Below, piece by piece: positions 21,641 through 34,000 of a DNA stretch of 64,000 nucleotides (positions within the stretch are counted from its first letter, which is position 1; every line of letters begins with the position of its first letter). This DNA is from Capitulum mitella (Eukaryota; Arthropoda; Thecostraca; Pollicipedomorpha; Pollicipedidae): contig CP099839.1 in NCBI GenBank assembly GCA_030062745.1, positions 42,085,891 to 42,149,890 on the forward strand. The letters run 5' to 3'. Below the pieces are notes generated by a model. That model searched no databases. It was not told the DNA's origin and worked only from the letters and a program-made list of their open reading frames with translations. The translations under genes were made by a program, and so were the position numbers.

Positions 21641-22303
21641 TTAAAGGAACAACAGTGACACAAGTGGTACAATGAAGATATTCAATATCATCTGATCTCT
21701 TAAATCATATAAAGTGGAAAACTGGTGTACGACTATGTCGACAAAAAACAGGCAATCAACCTGAGCCCCTATTTTTCGGCCCTTTATTACTATCCGACCG
21801 CAAACTCTTTTATGAGGCGACTTGACGTACTGATGGGCTAAAATAAAGATGAAAAATGAACGACAAATAAGGCAAAAATGAAAAAAATGGATTGGAATGA
21901 TGACTGACCATCTGACTTCCAGGCATTGGCAGTAGAAGAATGATGGTGTGATCTTGTTTCCCCTGGATCGATAATTTTTGATTTGATAGACATCACCATG
22001 CCAGACCTCATCACCAAGTGGGAAGAGAAGTATGTCATGCAGGGGTTTAAAATGTCCCATCTGGATCTGTAACCTTTTGTTGAGCCTTGTACCTTCTGTT
22101 GCTTTCATAAGAGGGTTTTTGTCCTTTCTTAGGACCAACTTGGTCTCCTCGACCAATTGTTCTGGCAACTTTGCTGCAGCCTTGAAACCGATGGCAAAAG
22201 GGTTGTCAAGTAGAATGGAGTCATCCAAGCTGCGTCCATGCCTCGACGGATTTGTTTCCTGTTTCGGGACCCTTATTTCATGACCATGTCTTAACACGCT
22301 CAC
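21641..22303 (-). CDS. Unrecognised open frame (220 aa)
   Basis: This is the longest frame between the two R6 arms. It starts just inside R6 copy b and ends at 21641. The first half is hydrophilic (contains LDDSILLDNPFAIGFKAAAK); the second half is hydrophobic and rich in Phe/Ile. I recognise no domain, and codon use does not stand out. It may be a chance frame or part of a decayed sequence lying between the two elements. Confidence 0.25.
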   Translation of the reverse strand: MSVLRHGHEIRVPKQETNPSRHGRSLDDSILLDNPFAIGFKAAAKLPEQLVEETKLVLRKDKNPLMKATEGTRLNKRLQIQMGHFKPLHDILLFPLGDEVWHGDVYQIKNYRSRGNKITPSFFYCQCLEVRWSVIIPIHFFHFCLICRSFFIFILAHQYVKSPHKRVCGRIVIKGRKIGAQVDCLFFVDIVVHQFSTLYDLRDQMILNIFIVPLVSLLFL

Positions 22304-23652
22304 CGGAAGGGGATCTTTTTATGTCCCCCCCCCCTGTTTTTCCTGAATGTCTCGAGAACGGATCGGAGCTAGTTGCTGCTACCTTGTGACATTTATGGCA
22401 ATTGAATAACGCGTCGAATGACGCAAAAATCGGAAATCGGCCGGAAATTTTTGAAGTTTCAAGCATTTGAAGTCAGGCAAACATGACGAAAGCGACGGTT
22501 GTCGCTGACAAATGGGAGCTTTGTGAAAGAACCGGCGCTCTACTTAAGACTACCGTGTGAGCACAATCAGGCGATGTCATTCGGGCATAAGTGATGGATG
22601 TACCAAGACCATAGCCAGAGTCAATAAGGGTCAAGGACATAGAAGGTCAAGGTCAAACAGCTTGTGACGCGATCCTTATTTGCTTTGCAACATGTCAGTA
22701 TGTATGAAATATGCATTCAGGGACCCTTATAAAAACACGTGTGCGCACACTGATACTCTTACACATACCAAGGTCAGTGGAGGTCAAGGTCATGAAAGAT
22801 CAAGGTTAAATATCTTTTGACTTGGCCCAGATTTGTTCTGTGACATGCCGATGTGTATGAAATGCGCATTCAAAGACCCTTATAAAAACAGGTGTGCGCA
22901 CATGGATACGCATACATATATACCAGAGCCATTTCAGGTCAAGGTCATCAAAAGTCAAGGGCAACTTTTTTGTGACCTGGCTCGGATTTGCTTTGCAATA
23001 TGTCGATTTGTATGAAATATGCATTCGGTTGGTTGGTTATTGGGGCTTAGGGGCGCACCGACTGCAGGGTCATTCAGCGCCCAATGAAATATGCATTCAA
23101 ATACCCTATTAAAACACGTTTGGCACATTGATATTCATACGATATGCGTATATACATATACATATATACATAAATATAAACGCTGGAAGTGACCAAATGT
23201 ACCGGTGTTCGCTACCTTCACTGCAAATGCGCCAAAAGATACATGTTGCGCCCTCATTTACTCTCAAACTGTCGCGTGTTGTTCGAAAACTCATCTGCGA
23301 AAGATGAAAAAATGACGCCATAGGTCAATGACCTGAAATGGCCTCGACCCAAAATCCTCAGTCAAGACGCCAGATGAATGGAAGTTGCATTCGACGTTTC
23401 AACGGCCAAACGAACACCCTTTCCGCGTTTCGTCCGAAAAGTTGCACGTAGTGGCCTGTACGGGCCGAGAAAGTGTCCAGGGTTGACATTTTCCACCCCA
23501 TCTGACCTTGAAGATATCGACCTAGGGTCATGAAAATTGCACACAATGTAGATCGTTATAACTGCACCCTGTCCATAAAATTTCATGTCTCTAGCTCCTT
23601 TCGTTTTTGAGATCGGAGGTGGGCACTTTTAGACCCCTCCTTCCAGTGCGCG
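22295..23652 (+). mobile_element. TTAA element R6, copy b (about 1.36 kb)
   Basis: It is bounded by TTAA at 22291-22294 and TTAG at 23653-23656 (one mismatch). The inverted ends correspond: ACACGCTCACCGGAAGG at the left and, in complement, ACGCGCACTGGAAGG at the right. The interior has ~160-bp tandem subunits with AAGGTCAAGGTCA runs and a (TATA)-rich block near 23140-23175. It carries a 57-bp R5 insertion at 23027-23083. Its inverted partner at 19105-20216 allows the locus to form a long foldback. Confidence 0.7.
23027..23083 (-). mobile_element. Tiny retroposon R5, copy 2 (57 bp)
   Basis: It has the same head and (AACC)n tail as the units at 6480 and 62324, one base different in the GCGCC block. 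A 15-bp perfect target duplication ATGAAATATGCATTC flanks it at 23012-23026 and 23084-23098. It interrupts an R6 subunit whose other copies lack it, so the insertion is confirmed by empty sites. Confidence 0.85.
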
Positions 23653-23656
23653 TTAG

Positions 23657-25186
23657 TGCGAAACCCCCTTCCACTGCGGATCTGTCATGCGGATCATGAA
23701 TGCGGATCATGAATGCAGATCTAGGTAACTTTCTATCTGGTTCCATGTGGGAGAAAGACGGATCCAGTGCAGTGGTAGGCTTGTCCCTTGAATTTTTTAA
23801 TTTCAAGAGAAGTCTGGCATTACAACCTCTTCGTCTACAGCAATGTTTGCAAGTGAGACAGCATTGTCATATGCCCTGATGTTATTCTTGCAACATCTTT
23901 TGTTCATGAACAGGTTCTTGAATCTTCTGGTGGGTCTTGAACAGGAGGGAAACGACTCTAACGTTCGATGAAAATTTCAGGTTCAGCACTTCTTCTTTGG
24001 ATGTTCCTGAGAGCAAACCACATATTACGTGTGCCATTTTTTGCTGCATGTCAATAGAAGCTGGGGTATGTCATTGCTGTTCCGTTTTTCTTGCTCGCTG
24101 TTGGCCTTCCGTCTCTTGGCCTATTCCATTTTTTTCTATGATATCGTTTTAAAATCGTAATTGTTTTCTTGGGAATTCGCTGTCGTACTGTTTAAAATTC
24201 TTGAAGATGTCCCCAGTCATGTCTGTCCCCTCATAGCATTCCATTTTATTGCTCCGCTCCGCAGTGGTCATCACAATTTTGCTTTTCTGCATCTGTAAGG
24301 CATGTTGTGCAGCTAGTATAAAACACGTTGCCTAATTAGTTTTCAAATCATTTTTTGTAAGCATGTAATGATGCGTTACGGCTCCAAATGTGTATGAATT
24401 GCCCATTAAACAGCAGCAGAAGTTTAACGAACACGATAACCCTGACGGCCAAAGAGCTCAGCAGAAAGGGCGCATTTTATATATTTTCCCAGTGATGGCA
24501 GATGGCGGCCCGAAAGACGATAGGCAGGGAGGAAAATTTCTGTTGCTTGCTTTTTAGTATGAAGCAGAAGTGTGGCATAACTCGGGAGTCGGTGGTTCGA
24601 CTGGACTGGAAACTGTCTTATTCTTCAAGTCAGAATAGTTACGTAGTACCTTGCCCTAACAAAGCTCGCACTATGATGCACCCTTTTTACTGCGTTACGG
24701 TCACAGATGCATAGAATTCGGACCATTACAAGAAACACATCATTGAGACGTCTTGTAGAATGCTTGACAGCTGTCCTCGCTGTCTTGCGGTGGCGGGGTT
24801 TCGTTTCGGCTGCCAGTGGTCTAGACATCATTTGGCAGTCCACAACGCAGCCCGGACTGATGTGGCTCGCAATGAAATGGTGAGGCGTATGGCTTGGCTG
24901 TTCGTTCAACGTGAAGAGAAATTGTCAGCTGAAACATTATTACTGGCCATGGTATTGTTTGCTATGGTTTATCGAGCCTTACGAAAGCGTGGCAGATGAG
25001 TCGTGTAAGTGGCAAATTTTGACTTGGATCTACCATGTGAACAGCACATCTTGTATGTTAATGTGCAGTTCATTGACATGAAAAATAATATGGATACTAA
25101 CTATAACGCATGATTCTTCGCTAACTGACGGCAACACCATTTACTAGCAAAGGGCGTTACGGCCGTGGCGAGCCGAACCGTTCAGT
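23657..25186. other. No recognisable gene
   Basis: Short open frames on both strands (up to about 94 codons), with no domain and no tandem repeats. Confidence 0.4.
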
Positions 25187-26099
25187 TTAACCCGTCCCCG
25201 ACTGGGGGGGCAGTTGACTGCCCCCCCCCCTGAGGTTTTCCTGGGATTGCGAGAGAACGAACAAACACAGAGTCACGAAACTTTGTGTACCTTTTGCTTC
25301 ATCAATTTTACATCTCGTGTCAAATTTTGACCTCAGGTCACGTCAGAATGAGATAGCGAATAATCTGCTATCTCAGATTTTTCGGAATTTTTCGGGTCAT
25401 TGACCTAAGGTCAAACCCATTTTTAAGACATGCCGTCATTTTTTCGGAAATTGACGGAATATTTCATGTCATTTTTAATGTGGAGTGAATCAGACATCTA
25501 GTTACCGTCATTAGGCAAAGTATCAGTGGCTTCCAGCCATTGACCTGAGGTCAGGCCACGACTAACTGTAGTGAGCCAAAATGTACCACCGCCAAAATCG
25601 ACGATGAATTACTCAGAATGGGTAGAAAATGGCAGAACTAGCTTGCACAGACATAAGTAATATCAGGAACACCAAAAAGTTTGAAAAACGGCATATTTTG
25701 GAAATAAACAGGCTCTCGCGAATAAAGCTCCGTCAATTGTGTACATTGGTACTTAATTTCCAAAATTTAAACATGAAAAACCATCACAAGAACCACTAAG
25801 ATCAATAAAATTCACATAGATAGGCTTTTTTCGCGAAAATAAAGGAACGCTAAAATTAGTTCCCGTCAGTTTATTACTGCATACGGCTGCGGCGCACGCC
25901 TACAGCTGGCGTGAGAATTGCCGTGTCTTTAACTCAATGCTTCGGCGTATATATTGAACAAATCTGGGAAATTAGACGTGTATCGGCATCCGCAGACGTT
26001 TATTTGTGCGCTGGTGCCTTTACCTATGCGTTATTAGTCACAGCCCTTGAGATTCAGGCCATGTCTCGGTCTCATGCAGTCGGCTATGAGAAAACATAT

Positions 26100-26690
26100 G
26101 GGTCATTCCATGCCAACTCAACCAATAAAAGTGCGATTTTACATGGCACCCCCTCAGATTTTTACGGCATTAAGTCCTAAGGGGGTTCTTCATAGCCGGG
26201 ATCCCGAATATCGGGTCGAAATCGTCCTCAAGCAAATAGTTTGGCTGCTACAGTGACGTCAATTTATGACGTCGCACAGTGTTGACGCGTTGAAGCGTTG
26301 TATTTCCGAAAGTTGATGAGATATTTCAAATCGGTCACCGGCATTTCAGACACAATTGCTTGACATTTTATTTGTGTACTAGTTTTATATTTTCGACTTC
26401 TTGAAAATATATTATATTATCGATTAAAAAATGTAAAGTTAAATTTCAACACTTATGTGGTCTTCGATTTTCTTGAAAATGAGATATATGAAATCTGCAT
26501 GTTTTCTTACCCTGGAACCGTCGAGAAAACAATGGGTATCGCATAACAACATATCCCAACGTGCCGCGTTCTCCTGTGGCTTCTCGCCAGACACTCGCCG
26601 GAGCGCCGCGCCAATCACCGCGTCACCAAGGTGGCGCTCGGCGCGGCCGCGGCGGCCGAATGGGAGTGGAGCCTGGGGGGAAGGGGGTTG
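26100..26690. repeat. Left terminal inverted repeat of R3
   Basis: It matches the complement of 30250-30839. Landmarks are CAACTCAACCAAT, a TGACGTCA palindrome at 26254-26261 with a TGACGTCG 13 bp further on, GAGAAAACAATGGGTATCGC and a GGCGCTCGGCGCGGCCGCGG GC-rich inner end. Confidence 0.85.
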
Positions 26691-26998
26691 TCGCGGTCTT
26701 GTTTGTGATCATCCCTTTGACCATGATTGTTTTGGAATGTAAAGAGTTGACAAATTGTGTGGATATTGGATGCAGATCGACGTGGACCGTTTTACCACTA
26801 GACATCGCTCCGCGTGCCCTAAAATGAATTACTGAGCAATGTTTGACAAAGTTCACTGAATGTTGATCACTGTATTCTGACAAGTATGCGCACGTCGACT
26901 GAAAAAATTATCATGACATGGGTACCGCACAGACACGATCTTCCTGTCACATTACCTCACTGTTACGACCAGAGAACTGACGTATCCACCTCATTCCA

Positions 26999-29900
26999 TC
27001 ACACGGTCTGAAACCTTCGGCTCGACATGCTTGGCGATGTTTCGGATGCGTCCACCGTTGTTGAATTGACAGGCCTAAAGCAGTGAAATCCCCTGGTGCC
27101 TTTGATTTGTCTGGCGTCATCAAATCTACTCTTCAGCTTGGAGTCCTTTTTGGCTGTGTCGGACTCCGAGACGTAGAAGAAGTGAATGCCTATAGCAAAC
27201 ATTATTCACAGCTCTTAGTAGCCTATTAATATTTCCACATCCAACAATGAACGAACTTAGTCAACTATTATCGGTTATGCAGTACAGTATCGGAGAATAC
27301 AGCTGTCCAAAAAATGTTAAAAATTTCTGCTGAATCGCGAAGTTAGCTGACTATAGGTTAATTGATTTACTGAGATTACACCTTTTGTAGCTTAATGGTT
27401 TTGCAAGTTTTTCTTATAAGACATTATCACTATCTATCTATCATCACTGTCTATCTATAAGACATTACCGATGAAATCAATGTGAGATTGTTCAGGCTTA
27501 AAGAAAACAAGATTTGCAGTACAGAATATTTTTCATTGTGTCTTACCATGGACTGAGGTTTGCAGAAGAGGAACATGGCTTCCGGCGTGCAGATCTGGTC
27601 TGCCTCTGGTCTCTGCAGGCTGGCACGAGCCGTGAATCTTTTTGTGGTGCCACCGATGCCGTCACATGGCCCCTTGCCGTGACAGGTGGCAAAGAAATGC
27701 CACTCACACCATATCCCAAAGTCTTCTTTGTGCATGGTCATGTTCCTGATATTAAACTTGTTCCTGTACTGTGAGACGGCACCATCGGTGAAGTAGTGAA
27801 CTTTGCGTACGTCTGGGTGTCAATATTTGACGCTCTCCAACACTTCACATTGGAACGCAAAAACAGCTTGTGTACTGTGTTTCAGGCTGTCGCTTATTAC
27901 ACAGTAACTATCACAATGCACTTCGTCGCCAGGTTTCGTATGCACTAGGAAAGGGTGTACGGTCGCTTGGGCATTTTGCCAATAAAATCCCTGAATTGCG
28001 TCTTGTACGACGAAAGAGTAATTTTCAGCAAAATCGCCCATAACTCTTGGGCGGTTAGTCTGCCTTTCAGCTCCTTTAGATGAGTGTTTTGTGCTTGTGC
28101 AATGTAGTGATGGGACCGAAGTCGTGCGATAGAGCTTAGTAAGGTGTCTATAAACTCGTCCCTGGTTTGTCGTACAGAGGCAAGAGTTGTCCGATCTGTG
28201 CTCAACCACTGCTTGTATTCTACTTCCTCTACGCCCAAGGCCTCTTCCTCGTCTAAGAATGTTCGAAGTTTCCCGTCCCCGGGACATTCCTTACATTTGC
28301 CAAGCATGCGCGTTTCTCTCTGAAGATCGCAAACTGCCATTTTCATGAGGTCGTCAGCGCTAAGATCTGGACGTACTGACTTTAGCATGAGTTTTGGATT
28401 TTGATGGTGGACGCAAATGCGTACAGAATGTGTGCCACTTGCTCCTGCCAAAACGCACCATGGCGGCCTGAGGCTGGCAAATACTGAAAATCCTACGGGC
28501 TCTGCAGTTTCAGATTTATACTGTTGGTAAATTTCTCGTAGATTTGAAAGCACCAGACGTTTCTGGTGGTGACGTTTTTCCCGAACAGGATCACGTACGC
28601 TGACCGTGTCTTTTTGGCCAGGACACAACCTGCTAATATCGCCCCGTTCATAAAACTGTTGGACTTTTTTCTTTTTCTCGCCTGAAACGGTAAACGACGG
28701 CTTCTTTGGACCTGGCTTGGCCATTACACCTTCCGCTGCCTTTAGCGCTCGACTTCGTTTCATCATATGAATGGTGGCGCCAAACTTCTCGGCTGTTTTT
28801 TTCGATCGTGAACGGTGATAATGTCAGAATTTGGAGCTTGGTTGCGTATGAAGTTGTAGGATGATTGAATTTATCAACCAGCCCAGTCATCAATTTTTCG
28901 TACAACTCTATGTTTGGAACCGCCTCGTCGGCCCTGGACTTTTCTTGGTCAGAATCGACTTCAACAACATATGAAGCTGATAGACGTTTTGCCACCGCAG
29001 TTCTCACAGATGCTAGTTTTCTTCGGCCTTTCTGTTTCTTTTGATGCCCTTTCAGCCCGCCTGAAACAAAAGAGAGAAGGGTTTTTTTCTAAACACGTCT
29101 AAACCAACTGTACATGTTTTCAGACTCCTTTCAAAAGATTCGATTTTCTACATGTTCATTATCAAATAACATCTGATGCGGGACCTATATAACGTACAAA
29201 ATGCTAAAGATGTTCTTGCATTCGAGTGGTTTTAAGTCAAAAACTTCACGAGAAGCGTTAGGAGAAGTGAACTAATACATCCGCATATTGAGCACTTATG
29301 TAAGGACAGCGTATTTGTTCAGACTCTGATACTGTCAGTACCAAAAAAAAAATCATCCCGTGCTTTCGAGAACGCATGCCCATTTGTTATACGAACAGGG
29401 TGAAAGTGATGATTATTGACGTAGAATTCATGCATGTGGACTTTAAATCGTGCAATTTTAATGATCTTGGAAAATATTCGTTCAGGCTAACAAGTGGGAA
29501 GTGTTGACAACAGCCACCGTTTTAGACTCTCCATGCTCCTACTTAGGTGTCTACCAAAATAAGCAAAAGTCACTGCTTGCATGAAGTATCGACATGTTGT
29601 ACACAAAAACAAGACCGGCATTTCAGTGCGACCCACCTGTTCGAACGGGTGTTTCACCGACCACGTGCATGATTGTATCTAGTTCCTCAGTCGCAATATG
29701 TTTCATTGGCGTTCCTTCAGTTTCCGAAGACGACGGCACTGTTGAAGGGGTAGATGATTCTTCTTTGTCTTCCGGATTCACGTCAGGGATCTTGTCTCTC
29801 GTTGCTGGCTGGCCAGATGGACCTGGCTGTGGTTCATCACGTCCACGGGCTTCAGATTCTCTTTTAGGAATTAGTTTCCCGCATTGCACACAAACTTTAT

Positions 29901-30111
29901 CGCCAAGTGATAGAAAGTCTTGTAAAGACTTGTACGCTCTGATGAATGATGCCGACACCGGTCTAACAGACCTATAAAACTTTTTACTATGGGGCAAGCC
30001 GAAAGGATTTGAGCAGAGTTTTTGCCCTTCTCTGTAACTTGACTTTATTTCACACCAACGCACTCTCGCGAATGAAACACAAAGGTCCGTCGCCTGAGCC
30101 ACACTGCACAC
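26999..30111 (-). pseudogene. R3 transposase gene, multi-exon, damaged
   Basis: Exon 1 (30111-29637) has a Cys-rich N-terminus (KLCSNPFGLPHSKK, VCVQCGKLIP) and a Pro/Ser-rich linker. A 576-bp intron (29636-29061) has donor ACAG/GTGGGT and acceptor TTGTTTCAG, joining TPVRTG to GLKGHQKK. Exon 2 (29060 to about 27550) carries KLQILTLSPF, PGQKDTVSVRD, VLAGASGTHSV, GDFAENYSFVVQD, VHYFTDGAVSQYRNK and EWHFFATCHGKGPCDGIGG. The DGA and CDG aspartates are candidate catalytic residues. A last exon (27193-26999) gives IHFFYVSESD and KGTRGFHCFRPVNS. Exon 2 has a frame change in an A-run near 28795, another near 28045 and a stop near 27821. The family is repeated in many invertebrates. The copy is recent but not functional as it stands. 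Confidence 0.75.
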
Positions 30112-30249
30112 GACTGTCGGTGTTCTATAACTGCATGCGTAATGGGAGACAACGTCGCTTCAGATGGCAGACCGACACTTGAGCATTGTCGCTAACAAGA
30201 CACCTTCGGTTCGTTGTCAGACGATCACGCAGGTGATCTGTCGCCTCCT

Positions 30250-30839
30250 CCTCCTCTTCCCCTCCCCTTCCCCCACCAGGCTCCGTTCCGACTCGGCCGC
30301 CTCGGCCGCGCCGAGCGCCACCTGGATGCCACTATCGGCGCGGCGCTCCGGCGCGTGTCTGGCGGGATGCCCAAGAACGCGATACGTTAGGGTATGATGT
30401 TATGCGATACCCATTGTTTTCTCGATAGTTTCAGGGCAAGGAAACATGCAGATTTCATATATCTCATTTTCAAGAAAATCGAAAGCCAAATAAGTGTTGG
30501 AATTTAACTTTGCGTTTTTTATTCGATAATATAATATATTTTTAAAAAGTGAAAAATATCAAACAAATACACAACTAAAACGTCAGACATTTGTCTCTGA
30601 AATGCCGTTGACCGATTTAAAATATCCCATCAACTTTCGGAGATACACCGCTTCAAAAATTGCTAAACACTGTGTGACGTCATAAATTGACGTCACCGTA
30701 GCAGCCAAACTATTTGCTAGAGGACGATTTCGACCCGATATTCGGGATCTGGGCTATGAAGAACCCCTCAGGACTTAATTTCCTAAAAATCTGAGGGGGT
30801 GCCGTGTACATCATTGGTTGAGTTGGTATGGAATAACCG
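30250..30839. repeat. Right terminal inverted repeat of R3
   Basis: It is the complementary partner of 26100-26690. It contains two perfect TGACGTCA palindromes at 30675-30682 and 30688-30695, the same 13-bp spacing as in the left end. As the transposase is read on the minus strand, this end would act as its promoter side. Confidence 0.85.
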
Positions 30840-31039
30840 ATATATAGGGCGTAAATTGCTTACATATTAACTAATTCTAAAAATGAGACCAGTTTCGAGC
30901 TCTACTCGTCACAGGCTTTCCAACGGTATGCTTATTTTTATCGTGCGACCAACCGTTTGTGAGTTAGAAGGGGGGAAATTAACTGCCCCCCTCCCAGTCG
31001 CCGATGTTCGGGACGGACCGACGGTCGTGCGCGAGTTGA

Positions 31040-34000
31040 TTAGCATGCTCTTCAAAGTGAAGGCTCTCAGCATACAGCCACGCTGGTAATGAAATATGTA
31101 TAGCTTGTATGTTAGCGTGTCGTTGATTGGCATAAAAGCTCGCGTGGAACTGGACTGTCTGCTGGCTGACCTATTTCAGTCAACGGCGTATCCAAATGGA
31201 CACTCAGTGCAACAAAATTGACACCCAATAAAGCAAAAATTGACACCCAGTCACAGAAGGTTTGAGAGGCAGATACTGGCAATTATTTACCAATCATGAC
31301 CCCAACAAGACATCTTTTAAACCAGTTCAGCACTTGGCTCATTCAGATGCCCATGAAGTGGTGGTTTTCTGCAAGATACTGCTGCACAAAGATGACGATA
31401 GATGAAAGAGTATTCAGTCATCTGTTGGAGATTTTCTATTGCCTACAGCTATGGTTATAGTAATGGCCGAGGAGAGGCAATTTCGAGGTTGACGTCTACG
31501 TAACATGTTTAATTCGGATTGATACGTGAATATGTATTTATTAGCGCACAGGAGTGCACCATAACTATTCGACATATTAGCAATGCTTGTAATATTGTTC
31601 GAAGGACGTCAGGTAGAATTTTTTGTTTCCGATTATTTTACATGAGTTAGATGGCACCTTTAACTTCTGTTTTAAGCCAAGCTGGTTCGATTCCCAGTAA
31701 TTTTCTCCTCGCCCCATGGGTTCCGTAACATGCACTGTGTCTCGCCGCAGCTGTTGACCTGACCGTGGAATTGTGCATTTTTTGTTTAACAAACCTCAAT
31801 GGGGTTTTACGTCGATATTTGAAGAATACAAAATGCCACTTACGTCGCAAAAAAGCGTATATAATGGTTCCATGCCATCAAGATCTGTTCAACACCTTGC
31901 AGTTCCTCGTTAATGTGACGCTACTAAAGTGGCATAATTCTGAAATACGACGTAACAATGGCGCACAGCTATGATTATAACAAAGGCAATTTCTTTTTGC
32001 GTATGCCCTTCTTTAGCTTAGAAACATTTCTTTCTTGGCCGACATACAAGCGGCTACAGAACTACTGGCAGGAATTCAGATCCACTGACGACGCGGTGCA
32101 ACTGTTTAACCACAGGAGTGAAGGGTTCCTCGTTTTTCCTTAACAGAAAGCGAAAAAAATACCTCCAGACGTACAAATTTTCACCTACGCGTCTGACGAG
32201 CGGGGGAGTGCCTGTCAGGTCACTGTGAAAGATAATATTGCTTGCCATCTTCGCTGTCACCGTAATAGTTCCGTACAACCAGTGCCTGAAACCCATGCCT
32301 TTGTAGCGTAATTGTTTTGGAACTGGCGAGTTCTTGTATTAAGTTACTGCTTTTGTTTCTCCTGGTGAATGACAGGTCAACGGTAGATGAAATATCCTCA
32401 TCATCCTTTATGACGCGGCTAGTGCCAAGAAACTATGGGTTGTTACCACAGCGTTCTCATTACCAAGAGAGGTAAAATTTGTTTGCATTACTGCAATGAG
32501 CCCCAAAATTCGTCGTAAAAACGTTTCCAATGTATTTTGAAGTCAAATAAGACCAGTGACTTCACCACTTGATCTTAAAGAAGTCAATGAGTTTTCAACA
32601 ACACGATATGGCGCCAGGAGAATGCCAAACAGCTCGGTGTAAAGAAGAAACGACCCTTCTGGTCAGACTCCTGAGAACTATGCCAAAACTCCAAAGAAGT
32701 AAGCGATGGTGAACATTTACTCATGCTTGTTGATAACATTCCCCATCCTCCTCCAAGGTGTTGCCTCCGGAAACTACCCCAGATCGTTCGAGTTTACAAA
32801 AACGCGAAGTTCAGCCCGGACACCGGTGTCTTCACCGACTCCTGCTGGACGCGTCTCTGCCAGTACGGCCTTCCCCTGTTACGGGGAGTGGTGCGCTTGG
32901 TTGCGGTGTGTAGGGTTAACATACGATTGCCAACCTCAGACATGTCCCCATCATCATCATCATCATCATCATCATCCGTGAAATCGCAGCCCGGGCGGGT
33001 GCCTGTGGCCAAGAGTTGAGGTGGGCTGCATAACCTGGTCTTAACGCATATTTGTGTGCTGGGTTCAGATCTACTCATTGCTACATCGCCATTCTCCTAT
33101 GATAACGAACGACTTGCCTGAACACATATAATCGTCACGTTCTCTGCAGTATATAATCATACAAGCATGGGTAAAACAGGCGTCCACAGGGCAATGGTTT
33201 TCCAGCTGGTCATTGCAATATGAGGGTAGGTCCATCACGACAGCGTGGTATGCTTTTATTTTTGCAGAGACCGAGGAATATCTTTACGAATATGACACAT
33301 TACTGCCTCTGCTGTACTGATGCCAGATTGACAACAACAGCTGGCTTACGAAAGTGGCATAAACTAGACTGGTTGACAATTGTGGCTAGCTGATTCCTGA
33401 CCGATATGATCAACGAAGGTCCATGAAACCTGGTCCCCTGGTTGGAAAGGTTCGTTGCTCGCCAGTTTACATGTATGAATATATGATTGCATTATGTATG
33501 CATATAGAACTGACACGACGGGTTCGAGGTCACCCAATGGTCGATATTTGGCCAGCGTGTGAGCTGGCAGCTGTCCAAAAGAGGGTCAAGCCGACTTCCA
33601 CACGCATGGCATATATGCATATATATGGCATCCTCAGTGGAGACGAGTGTTACCAAACGCATGTTAGAACAAGTGTTTGGCGTACCAGTTAAAATTATGA
33701 GGCATAATTTAAGTAGATATACCGTCTCATTAATTTGTAGCGTTATTTGGTACTCACTTATGCCGAAGGCAAGCAATATCATCCTTGTGATATGAACAAT
33801 ATTTATAGTTATTTCCAAACTGATCAGTTAAACAATCGGAAAAGCTTTATTTTGAATGAAATTCTTGATAGCATGAGATGATATCACGACTTAGCAAAAT
33901 ATCAGTGCAAGCAGTAGCCTTCCACATTGTCTTATGTCCTCTTTCATATATTCATATATGTCTTACGTCTTATGTCTTTAGAAAATATCACAACAGTCGA

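Larger units (their letters stand above)
26100..30839 (-). mobile_element. 4.74 kb DNA transposon R3 with ~590-bp inverted ends (Sola-like?)
   Basis: The left end GGGTCATTCCATGCCAACTC and the right end (complement CGGTTATTCCATACCAACTC) open long inverted repeats, 26100 to about 26690 and about 30250 to 30839. The flank is R1 sequence on both sides, and comparison with uninterrupted R1 copies gives an ATAT target duplication (26096-26099, 30840-30843). The interior encodes a minus-strand, intron-containing transposase. A 4-bp duplication and GGG termini fit the Sola superfamily best among those I know, but that assignment is inference. Confidence 0.8.
25191..31035 (+). mobile_element. TTAA element R1, copy 1, split by a 4.74 kb transposon
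   Basis: TTAA at 25187-25190 and TTGA at 31036-31039 flank it. The left end is CCCGTCCCCGACTGG followed by a GGGGGGGCAGTTGACTGCCC palindrome; the right end is CGACGGTCGTGCGCGAG preceded by a G-run/C-run hairpin. R1 sequence occupies 25191-26099 and 30840-31035, together about 1.1 kb and non-coding. The middle is the transposon at 26100-30839. Other R1 copies are at 38286-40703 and 58491-58870. The element shares its TTAA preference and hairpin-near-end design with R2. Confidence 0.85.

Noticed and set aside
28914-29102. Plus-strand frames across the R3 transposase
   Set aside because: They are antisense shadows of the minus-strand exons, whose splice sites and conserved motifs are clear.
32706-32981. 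Possible small secreted protein with a His-rich tail
   Set aside because: The His run is the (CAT)9 microsatellite in one frame, and the overlapping frame turns it into Ser. No supporting signal beyond a hydrophobic start.
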